IMG/VR virus record: IMGVR_UViG_3300042344_000895
Span: 1 to 20,717 of that record
Reading direction: 5' to 3' (one strand)
Length of the DNA stretch: 20,717 bases
DNA from: a virus
The position numbers and the translations under genes are program-made. The notes beneath the pieces were generated by a model. It did no database searches. It saw nothing but the letters and a program-made list of their open reading frames with translations, and was not told where the DNA came from. Positions 13,679 through 19,051 of the stretch are shown one piece after another. Numbering within the stretch: the first letter of the stretch is position 1; each line of letters starts with the position of its first letter.

Positions 13679-13732
13679 AGCACGATCCAAACTCTACCTA
13701 TCTCTACAGCCAAACCTTAAGGAAACCGAAAC

Positions 13733-14218
13733 ATGGCCTATCTGCTTTTGGGTGAGATGGAATTTGCGATCCGGGGTGGCATCAGTGGGGTGCGCAACGC
13801 AGCGAAGTGGAGCTTTCCCACTCACGACCGGATCGCGCGGCAACAGTCAATGCAGGCTTGCGGTTGGGATCTAGAGGCCCTGGACGTGACGCTAGACCTC
13901 CACTGTGAGCAGGGGGCGATTGAACCAAGGTTGTCGGCATTGCGAGCGGCCGCTTCAGAACAAAAATCCCTTGACCTGATTTGGGGCCAAGGGATTTGGA
14001 ATGGCAAGTATGTGATCGAGTCACTCAACTCAGATGTTGAGCAGACGTTTTTGGATGGGGCGCTCTGGAAGGTGAAAGTTGATTTGACCCTGAAGGGGAC
14101 AACGAAACCCGACCCGTCCCCATCGGCTGATTTGTCGGCAGCGTTTGACTTTTCCCCTTTTCAGCAGTCAGCAACCGGGGCGTTAGCGGCGGCATTGTCT
14201 AGGGCGTTGGGGGGTTAG
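13733..14218 (+). CDS. Tail protein gpU-like (P2 U family)
   Basis: A 161-residue protein with TAAGGAAA at 13718-13725 as its binding site. It begins with the family hallmark MAYLLLGEMEFAIRG. The rest fits too: a W-x-F-P-x-H-D-R-I segment, then a strand DLEALDVTLDLHCEQGAIEP, then LSALRAAASEQKSLDLIWGQ and IWNGKYVIESLNSDVEQTFL, ending in a strand with a Lys-Val-x-Leu-Thr-Leu pattern. P2 gpU is a tail component that follows the tape measure gene, matching the position here. The last stretch is Ala-rich. Its 3' end overlaps tail-to-tail by 20 bases with the minus-strand gene at 14199-14546. The late gene run then stops until 19052. Confidence 0.85.
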   Translation: MAYLLLGEMEFAIRGGISGVRNAAKWSFPTHDRIARQQSMQACGWDLEALDVTLDLHCEQGAIEPRLSALRAAASEQKSLDLIWGQGIWNGKYVIESLNSDVEQTFLDGALWKVKVDLTLKGTTKPDPSPSADLSAAFDFSPFQQSATGALAAALSRALGG

Positions 14219-14546
14219 AGCGAAAAAAGACACCGGGAAGCTTCCAGGGACTTTGAACAAGCCCTTGATCTTTTTTGAGTGAATTAGCCCAAACTGCGAA
14301 ACGCTCAATCTGTTCCTGTAATTCCGGGTTGATTTCAGCAAGCGAGTCTAGATTAAGCGAGTCCAGTTCAGCGGTGTCCTGACTTGCAGCGTCATCTTCA
14401 ATCCGATCTGCCATTCTGATGGCATCTTCCACAACGGCAGCAACATCATGCCTACGCCATTCGTACTTGGGATTTGCCAACAGCGCTTCAGTCAATCGCA
14501 GCAATAGCTCAGTCCTGTTCATGGCTTGCACCAGAGGGTTGATCAT
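14199..14546 (-). CDS. Hypothetical accessory protein
   Basis: A 115-residue protein. The start at 14546 is chosen because its ATG overlaps the stop of the upstream minus-strand gene (TAATG), implying coupled translation; a start 24 bases further in (MNRTELLLRL) is also possible. The protein is mostly helical and acidic in the middle (EDAIRMADRIEDDAASQDTA, LDSLNLDSLAEINPELQEQI), with a basic, Pro-containing C-terminus. No family was recognised. It is the last gene of the leftward unit, and its stop lies inside the 3' end of gpU. Confidence 0.6.
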   Translation of the reverse strand: MINPLVQAMNRTELLLRLTEALLANPKYEWRRHDVAAVVEDAIRMADRIEDDAASQDTAELDSLNLDSLAEINPELQEQIERFAVWANSLKKDQGLVQSPWKLPGVFFRSNPPTP

Positions 14547-14944
14547 TAGGGGGTTAGTCCCCACCAGTCGGCAGCCAGGCGGGACGCGGCGACCATGACT
14601 AAGGCCCGGTTCAGTGTTTCGCCGTCAGCATGGCTGGGGTTGATTTGCACCGAATTGATGACCTTGACAGCGCCTTCAATTCCCACCCGATGAGCAAGCT
14701 CCTGAAGTTCAGGTAGCCCCTCGAATACGCCGCGCCGGACGCGATCAATCAGTTCATTGGCTACGGTGTCGTCACTGCCATGGCTATCCAGCTTCTCTTG
14801 CAGCCAGCCCCGAGCCGTGTCTGGCGAAACAGTGACAAGGCGCTCTTTCATTTCTTTCGAGACCTTGACCTGAAATATTTCGCTCAGCCCTCTTCGCTCC
14901 GAGAGTTTCAAGTTTTTCAGTGAATTGGGATTTATCTTTCTCAT
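14546..14944 (-). CDS. Hypothetical protein with a possible DNA-binding N-terminus
   Basis: A 132-residue protein with AGGAG seven to eight bases before its ATG (CAGGAGCGTCACCCATG). The basic N-terminus (MRKINPNSLKNLKLSERRGL) followed by EIFQVKVSKEMKERLVTVSP has a strand-then-helix order that recalls ribbon-helix-helix or short AT-hook-like proteins. The second half is helical (ANELIDRVRRGVFEGLPELQ; LNRALVMVAASRLAADWWGL). It is coupled to the next gene by TAATG. A regulatory role is only suggested. A short hairpin separates it from the gene upstream. Confidence 0.6.
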   Translation of the reverse strand: MRKINPNSLKNLKLSERRGLSEIFQVKVSKEMKERLVTVSPDTARGWLQEKLDSHGSDDTVANELIDRVRRGVFEGLPELQELAHRVGIEGAVKVINSVQINPSHADGETLNRALVMVAASRLAADWWGLTP

Positions 14945-14957
14945 GGGTGACGCTCCT

Positions 14958-14984
14958 GAAAATGCCGGGCCATTACGTCCCGGC
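14958..14984 (-). terminator. Candidate weak minus-strand terminator
   Basis: GCCGGG (14964-14969) pairs with CCCGGC (14979-14984) across a 9-base loop. On the minus strand it is followed by ATTTTC. The stem is short and the T-run interrupted, so it may be a partial terminator or a spacer structure between the 276-residue and 132-residue genes. Confidence 0.45.
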
Positions 14985-14994
14985 GTAAAGGTGG

Positions 14995-15825
14995 CTAGAA
15001 GGGTTCGGTGGGTTCGGGTTCCGATTGCCCGGTCAAGGCTTCGATGGCTTCATGAGCGGATAGGGACTTGGCGATCCAGTAGACAGGGAAAGGAAGCGTG
15101 GAAAGCGCGACCACTCCAAAAATAGGACGGCCCATGAGCATCCAGTCGTTTTCGTCTTCATCCCAAGTCCCACGGAAGACCCGAATCTTGCCATGAGCGT
15201 CCATAAACGCCACGGTGCAATCATCACCATGTTCGGGATAATCGCCATCGGCAATGCAGAACCAGTCATCGGGCGGGTTGATTTCAGGCTTGGCTGCATT
15301 GGGACGCGGATACCGATCACACCAAGTCCCGGTGGTATTGACCAGCCCCTCACGACTGACCGCGGCCACAACGGCAATCGATTGGCCGTCACGCACCCGA
15401 ATCACGTGCCACGGTTCTGCTTTGTCCGGCTTGGTGGAAGGGATCAAATCCAAAACGCACTCATCTCCTTCCATTAACGCCAGCACTTCAGTCAGCAACT
15501 TGGGGTTGACATTGACCGAAACGGGCGATTCTGCATTCATCTGAGAGAGTACATGATTAGCCATCTTCCGATGCTTGTCGTCATCTTCGGTGCGATCCGC
15601 AGGCTCCCAGGTTGCGACCGTCCCGAGTTTCTGTACCTGAAACTGCAACGGGCGATCCTCTAGTCGATGAAACAGCGCCGTGGTGCAAAATGCGATGGGC
15701 CCGTCATCAGGAAAGGCTACGACGACGGGGCCGATTTGCCATACACGGATCGCAGACTCTCCCTTGCGGGCGATGAATGCGTCGAAAAAACGGCGGCTCG
15801 TGACGACCAAATCTTTGATACTCAT
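14995..15825 (-). CDS. Hypothetical 276-residue protein, possible clamp-like and DUF551-like parts
   Basis: The ATG at 15825 is chosen because longer in-frame starts overlap the SWIM gene and add a translation without protein character. It has the shared leader GAGTCCACCC before the ATG. Residues about 103-160 (VSVNVNPKLLTEVLALMEGD, CVLDLIPSTKPDKAEPWHVI, QSIAVVAAV) loosely resemble the last domain of sliding clamps (N-P-K-x-L-L...V-x-L...P-V-x-I...I-x-P-V). Residues about 190-235 (DDWFCIADGDYPEHGDDCTV, then FRGTWDEDENDWML) resemble the DUF551 pattern of W-x-x-V-x-D-G-x-x-P-E-x-G-x-x-V and a closing W. Both comparisons are by eye and weak. It follows the SWIM gene by 32 bases, probably in the same operon. 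Confidence 0.6.
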   Translation of the reverse strand: MSIKDLVVTSRRFFDAFIARKGESAIRVWQIGPVVVAFPDDGPIAFCTTALFHRLEDRPLQFQVQKLGTVATWEPADRTEDDDKHRKMANHVLSQMNAESPVSVNVNPKLLTEVLALMEGDECVLDLIPSTKPDKAEPWHVIRVRDGQSIAVVAAVSREGLVNTTGTWCDRYPRPNAAKPEINPPDDWFCIADGDYPEHGDDCTVAFMDAHGKIRVFRGTWDEDENDWMLMGRPIFGVVALSTLPFPVYWIAKSLSAHEAIEALTGQSEPEPTEPF

Positions 15826-15857
15826 GGGTGGACTCAACTCGACTGGGATGAACGGGG

Positions 15858-16256
15858 TTAAGCAGCAATCAACGAACGGAACTCGGACAACTCCCAGCCA
15901 CAGCGCACCAAATGCTTGCAGATGGGTTGGCGAGACCCTGACGCATCCTGACGGCTCCAATCTTCGCAATCGCACACCGCGCGGTTTTCGACAACCTTGA
16001 CAGAGTGCCACCGGATGTTCGGGCCATCGCACGTTTCGAGCCGGACAACCCCGCGATGCACGGCCGCCAACCGAACGTGATTGGCATTGCCGATTCGCAG
16101 CGACCGAAAATCGGTTGCAAAGTCACGCTTGCTCACGAACCGGCCGCCCTTGCCCTTGACCACAACCAACACCACATGGGCCCAAACTTCGATTCGCAGG
16201 ACTTGGTTGGCGGCAACCTTCAGGATGCGAGCGGCGGCGGCTTTGGTGAATTGCAT
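15858..16256 (-). CDS. SWIM zinc-finger protein
   Basis: A 132-residue protein. The C-terminal part has a clear SWIM signature C-x-C-x(15)-C-x-H: C95 and C97 (VCDCEDW), then C113 and H115 (ICKHLVRCGW). SWIM domains chelate zinc and mediate DNA or protein binding in regulators, recombination accessory proteins and transposases. The N-terminal half is beta-rich and basic (HVVLVVVKGKGGRFVSKRDF), compatible with nucleic acid binding. The protein is much shorter than most SWIM proteins and has no other recognisable domain. It has its own promoter at 16284-16312 and is the first gene of a leftward unit. The motif call is strong; the biological role is unknown. Confidence 0.75.
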   Translation of the reverse strand: MQFTKAAAARILKVAANQVLRIEVWAHVVLVVVKGKGGRFVSKRDFATDFRSLRIGNANHVRLAAVHRGVVRLETCDGPNIRWHSVKVVENRAVCDCEDWSRQDASGSRQPICKHLVRCGWELSEFRSLIAA

Positions 16257-16279
16257 CGCGGGAATCTCAACTCGATACT

Positions 16280-16292
16280 ATCGATTATCGAT
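16280..16292. promoter_or_regulatory. Palindrome overlapping the SWIM promoter -10
   Basis: ATCGATTATCGAT is a 13-base palindrome (ATCGAT, T, ATCGAT). It covers the -10 hexamer GATAAT of the minus-strand promoter and is therefore a plausible repressor site. It is missing from the sister promoter at 17397-17425. Confidence 0.45.
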
Positions 16293-16312
16293 GGTATGCC
16301 ATAGATTGTCAA
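16284..16312 (-). promoter_or_regulatory. Sigma-70-type promoter with spacer operator for the SWIM gene unit
   Basis: On the minus strand TTGACA (16312-16307) is followed by a 17-base spacer and GATAAT (16289-16284), matching the sigma-70 consensus at 11 of 12 positions. The spacer contains an inverted repeat, CTATGG-CATA-CCATCG. The block from CCCCTTGACAATCTA through the inverted repeat is nearly identical to that at 17397-17425. The predicted transcript would begin about 20 bases before the SWIM start. Confidence 0.75.
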
Positions 16313-16398
16313 GGGGGTGGCAAGAAAATTTCAAGCCACCCAAGGTAGATTCAGATAACCCGTTTCCAGTTAGATACCCAAAGTGTTGATATTTCCAA

Positions 16399-16424
16399 CA
16401 AAAAAGCCACCGGGGGCGGTGGCT
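16399..16424 (-). terminator. Intrinsic terminator of the zinc-ribbon protein gene
   Basis: Perfect 7-bp stem AGCCACC (16405-16411) with GGTGGCT (16418-16424), loop of six. On the minus strand it is followed by TTTTTT (complement of 16399-16404). It lies 62 bases after the stop at 16486. No T-run on the plus strand. Confidence 0.85.
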
Positions 16425-16485
16425 GGGTTTGTTGGCGACAAAACCTATGACACTCAGAGTAGCACAACTTGGCTCCTGTGGATGG

Positions 16486-17370
16486 CTATTGTTGACCCAC
16501 GGCCGTGTTGAGGTATTCAACGACGCGGGTTTTTTGCTGGCTCAGTTTTTTTACCAGTTTGCTCTCTTCGCTCTTCAGGGATCCTAGCTCCTGTCGAAGA
16601 TCGTCCACTTTCGCCCACCCCCAGGACGATTCGATGTCGTTGCGGCGGTGAGCATTGGCATACATTTCTTTCGTCCAACTCCCTTCGATCTGCTCATCAC
16701 TCCAGGAGTTGGACTCCTCCTTCAAAGTCTGATACTCAGACCCCTCAGCTTCCGAGTTTGCCTGGGCGGCCCGTGCTGACGCTTGTGCTGACTCAAGCGC
16801 TGCCTGCTTTTCTGCGATTTGGGCGCGGAGACTGCCAATCGCCTTAATGTCATCGGGGGTGATGTGCTGGATCAGAATTTGATCCTCAGCAGCGTCGATC
16901 ACCTCTTCCGCATCGGGGGTTGCGATCGCAGACAGACTGTATGGGTCATGGGCGACAAACCGCCCTTTATCAATAAACCACTTTGCACTAGTCTCTTGCG
17001 ATACCTTGGTGTGCGCCTTTTCCAAAAGGGGAACCACTACCCCCTCAAGCAGAGCGCCCTTAACGCCCTCGATCTCTTCAGTGATAGCCGCAAGCAGCTC
17101 GCTACGGATTGTTTCCGCCCATGCGATTTGCTTGGGCGATCCTTGGATGGCGGGGAGTCCTCGCTCCATGGCTTCCGCAGCCGCTTCCCGTGAAGCCTGC
17201 TGACGTTCTTCCCGCTGTTGCTGTTTCCAGCAATCAGGGCAAAGCCCCTCCCTTTCCCGCCATTCGATCTTTTGTTCTAAGTCCTCCCGAGAAGTGTACT
17301 CAACGTAGACTTTTGCGGTGTGCCCGCAAGAAAACTTGATTGTTTCGTTGGAGGTTTTTGTGCGGCTCAT
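16486..17370 (-). CDS. Zinc-ribbon and coiled-coil protein
   Basis: A 294-residue protein. The N-terminus has a probable zinc-binding site: C15 and H17 (FSCGHTAK), then C44 and C47 (LCPDCWK). Residues 76-95 (IQGSPKQIAWAETIRSELLA) carry a 'G-S-x-K-Q-I-A-W-A-E-x-I-R' motif known from many phage and plasmid proteins of unclear function. Residues about 180-290 are predicted coiled coil (IAEKQAALESAQASARAAQA; LRQELGSLKSEESKLVKKLS). It is monocistronic: promoter at 17397-17425, terminator at 16399-16424. Its operator twin suggests control together with the SWIM unit. The coding sequence contains a HIP1 octamer at 16922-16929. It is probably an intracellular nucleic-acid- or protein-binding accessory factor; no enzymatic motif is visible. 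Confidence 0.7.
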   Translation of the reverse strand: MSRTKTSNETIKFSCGHTAKVYVEYTSREDLEQKIEWREREGLCPDCWKQQQREERQQASREAAAEAMERGLPAIQGSPKQIAWAETIRSELLAAITEEIEGVKGALLEGVVVPLLEKAHTKVSQETSAKWFIDKGRFVAHDPYSLSAIATPDAEEVIDAAEDQILIQHITPDDIKAIGSLRAQIAEKQAALESAQASARAAQANSEAEGSEYQTLKEESNSWSDEQIEGSWTKEMYANAHRRNDIESSWGWAKVDDLRQELGSLKSEESKLVKKLSQQKTRVVEYLNTAVGQQ

Positions 17371-17396
17371 GGCGTTTTGCTGAACTCGTTGAATCT

Positions 17397-17425
17397 ATTG
17401 TCTACGGCATACCGTAGATTGTCAA
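17397..17425 (-). promoter_or_regulatory. Promoter with spacer operator for the zinc-ribbon protein gene
   Basis: On the minus strand TTGACA (17425-17420), a 17-base spacer and GACAAT (17402-17397; 4 of 6 matches). The spacer contains CTACGG-TATG-CCGTAG, a 6+6 inverted repeat. Fifteen bases, CCCCTTGACAATCTA, are identical to the promoter at 16284-16312, and the inverted repeats differ mainly by paired changes (C for T and matching G for A) that keep the symmetry. Confidence 0.7.
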
Positions 17426-17449
17426 GGGGTTAGGCGAAATATTTTGAAC

Positions 17450-17480
17450 AAAGAAAAGCCGGGCCATCACGGCCCGGCTT
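17450..17480 (-). terminator. Intrinsic terminator of the Bro-N unit
   Basis: Perfect 10-bp stem AAGCCGGGCC (17456-17465) with GGCCCGGCTT (17471-17480), loop ATCAC. On the minus strand it is followed by a T-rich stretch (TTTCTT). It begins six bases after the stop of the 41-residue gene. Confidence 0.8.
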
Positions 17481-17485
17481 GATCG

Positions 17486-17611
17486 TTATTTCAGGGCTTG
17501 CCGCAACCGCTTCAGGGTCTTGCGCTTCTGACGGGCCCGCGCCGATCCGCCCTTGCCCTTGTCGTTGCGGCCGGTGTTGCGGGGTGACTCGTGGGACTTC
17601 AGGCGGTTCAT
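17486..17611 (-). CDS. 41-residue basic protein
   Basis: A short gene from the ATG at 17611 to the TAA at 17488-17486. It is preceded by AGGAG and the shared context AGGAGCCACCCATG. It encodes MNRLKSHESPRNTGRNDKGK, a short Gly/Ser/Ala linker, and a tail rich in Arg, Lys and Leu (RARQKRKTLKRLRQ). The strong positive charge suggests nucleic acid binding. It lies nine bases after the Bro-N gene stop and just before a strong terminator, so it is the second gene of that unit. No family was recognised. The ribosome binding site and gene spacing make it credible despite its size. Confidence 0.65.
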   Translation of the reverse strand: MNRLKSHESPRNTGRNDKGKGGSARARQKRKTLKRLRQALK

Positions 17612-17620
17612 GGGTGGCTC

Positions 17621-18226
17621 CTATGCAGCGGCTAGCAGGTTTTTGCTCAGAACTTCAAGGCACTTGGCGGGCGGGAAAAACCAGCATCGAGCCGAGCCGC
17701 CTGGGAAGCGTGACAACTGACCCGGGATGCCGCCTGACGCAACAAGAGCAGCCCGTTCTAACTGGAGCGCGGCAACCTTGACAGACGCAATTGCAACATA
17801 ATCCACGCCAGCACGGTCGCGATGTAGTCGCGCATTGTGTGGGTCGCAAAACTCAAGCTGCCCCCTAACTAGTCTTACTCCGGACAACCGCAGCAAATCA
17901 GCCACACCAAATTGCGACCGCAGCTCACGAGATTGTGGGAGCAAGCAATCAAACACCCACCGCTGAAATCTCTTAAATACAGGACTGCTGCACTGGAACG
18001 CCAGGGACGAAAGCCCTGCTTCGTTCACGAGTACCACATAAGACTCGGATGGCAAGTCCCGAAAACGAAAAGAGCCGATCATCCAGTCATCCAGCGTGTC
18101 AACGGCACCCGCATGCAACCCAAGACAGCCGCAAACGTCTGAGGCGGAAAACCACAATCCATCACTTGTCCCGACCACCCGAACCTCTTGACCTTCAAAC
18201 GCTTGAGTCGGCAAAATATTTGGCAT
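17621..18226 (-). CDS. Bro-N domain antirepressor-like protein
   Basis: A 201-residue protein with an excellent binding site (AAAGGAGG) before the ATG at 18226. Residues about 10-105 have the Bro-N layout: F-x-G-x-x-V-R-V-V followed by LWFSASDVCGCLGL, then YVVLVNEAGLSSLAFQCSSP, then VFKRFQRWVFDCLLPQSREL. Bro-N domains bind DNA and are common in phage antirepressors (Ant, KilA-N and Rha-like proteins). The C-terminal half (YVAIASVKVAALQLERAALV and a Cys/Trp-containing end) does not match the usual ANT/KilAC domains I know. It has its own promoter at 18304-18331. It may lift repression of lytic or accessory genes. Confidence 0.8.
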   Translation of the reverse strand: MPNILPTQAFEGQEVRVVGTSDGLWFSASDVCGCLGLHAGAVDTLDDWMIGSFRFRDLPSESYVVLVNEAGLSSLAFQCSSPVFKRFQRWVFDCLLPQSRELRSQFGVADLLRLSGVRLVRGQLEFCDPHNARLHRDRAGVDYVAIASVKVAALQLERAALVASGGIPGQLSRFPGGSARCWFFPPAKCLEVLSKNLLAAA

Positions 18227-18259
18227 GGTATCAAGTTCCTCCTTTGAACTGATGCCTTG

Positions 18260-18299
18260 GCCGCTCTGAGAATCTGACCTCTCGGGGCGGCTTTGTTTT
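18260..18299 (+). terminator. Plus-strand intrinsic terminator antisense to the Bro-N leader
   Basis: GCCGCTCTGAG (18260-18270) pairs with CTCGGGGCGGC (18281-18291) over 11 positions, two of them U-G wobbles, followed on the plus strand by TTTGTTTT. On the minus strand the two wobbles become A-C mismatches and no T-run follows. The structure is therefore built for plus-strand RNA. It would stop rightward read-through of late transcription just before the minus-strand promoter at 18304-18331. Confidence 0.65.
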
Positions 18300-18303
18300 G
18301 TCC

Positions 18304-18331
18304 ATTATAGCGCAAAGAGTTTAGTCGTCAA
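18304..18331 (-). promoter_or_regulatory. Sigma-70-type promoter of the Bro-N gene
   Basis: On the minus strand TTGACG (18331-18326), a 16-base spacer and a perfect TATAAT (18309-18304). The transcript start would be near 18297, giving a leader of about 70 bases. The promoter overlaps the 3' end of the neighbouring gene (stop at 18321-18323). Confidence 0.75.
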
Positions 18332-18509
18332 TCTTGACCGGGCGGGAAACAACCAATTCACCGCTAGCGATTGCGGCAAAGAACTTATTCCAAGCGGGAT
18401 TACCGCCATGTACATACCCCAACTTCATCACCAACCTGCTCACCTTGTCGCGAGCAGTTCGGGGCATGTGGCAATTAAGCGCAACGCTGTCTGTGTAAGG
18501 ACGCGGCAT
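18321..18509 (-). CDS. Small hypothetical accessory protein
   Basis: A 62-residue protein. Two in-frame ATGs are possible (18515, 18509); the second is preferred because AGGAG lies nine bases before it. It begins MPRPYTDSVALNCHMPRTAR and continues DKVSRLVMKLGYVHGGNPAW, ending in a short strand. The strand-then-helix order and basic residues are compatible with a ribbon-helix-helix-like DNA-binding protein, but I do not recognise a family. Its 3' end overlaps the promoter of the Bro-N gene. Confidence 0.55.
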   Translation of the reverse strand: MPRPYTDSVALNCHMPRTARDKVSRLVMKLGYVHGGNPAWNKFFAAIASGELVVSRPVKIDD

Positions 18510-19051
18510 GATCATCGACTCCTAGGGACAAGCTCTTTGCATTTATTCTATCCCACCCAAGGACAGATAGGTCATCAACCCCTGACCAAAAGGCTTGTTA
18601 CATCTTGGGTGCAACGCCTCAAATCCTTACCCCGTATACGTCTCAGCTTGTATCACGAAACCCCAAAAATAAGTCCCCAACATTTTGAGAGCTCCTAAAT
18701 TTTGGACTCACCCAAGGTATAAAAGAGCACTCGATCAACTGCAAGAATTTAGACCTTGCTTTTTAATCATCATCATTTTTCATTAATACAAAAGATACAA
18801 AGTAACAGAAGAGAAGAGAAGAGCTTGGATTCCTTACTGGGTGAGGGTTTCAGTTTTTTGAGGTTGTGTCACTTCGGTACGGTTTGGTACGAGCTGCTAA
18901 CAGGAGCCATTTTTTGGAAAAACCCGATCCCTGAAAGGCTTATATAGCAAGGATTCTGGGTTGTTACATACCTCTAGGGCTATCCCTGAGTTAACCCCCT
19001 TGGGTGGCTCCGGTCTGTCAGGGTGTAGACAGCCCCAAGCCCTTACCAGCC
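18510..19051. other. Gene-poor gap before baseplate J
   Basis: About 540 bases without a supportable gene; the open frames here lack binding sites and protein character. Composition is more AT-rich than the flanks. It holds several copies of a CACCCAAGG motif, a direct repeat of GGTACG (GGTACG-GTTT-GGTACG, 18876-18891) and TATAAAA-like elements (around 18718-18724 and 18940-18946). No clear -35/-10 pair was found. Because a plus-strand terminator lies upstream, a promoter for the J gene is expected here. Baseplate genes normally found at this point are absent. Confidence 0.5.
18554..19006. repeat. Dispersed CACCCAAGG motif
   Basis: CACCCAAGG occurs at 18554-18562 and 18709-18717, its complement CCTTGGGTG at 18998-19006, and a shortened complement CTTGGGTG at 18604-18611. 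A further copy is at 16337-16345, beside the SWIM promoter. The copies lie in non-coding sequence. They could be protein-binding sites or part of a small dispersed repeat. Confidence 0.4.

Noticed and set aside
15826-16032. N-terminal extension of the 276-residue protein
   Set aside because: It overlaps the well-supported SWIM gene on the same strand, including the zinc motif region, and its translation looks random.
18260-18291. Hairpin as a leader attenuator of the Bro-N transcript
   Set aside because: On the minus strand two pairs become A-C mismatches and no T-run follows; the structure fits plus-strand RNA better.
18408-18947. Plus-strand open frames in and near the gap before gpJ
   Set aside because: No ribosome binding sites, atypical composition, one overlaps a better minus-strand gene; no recognisable protein pattern.
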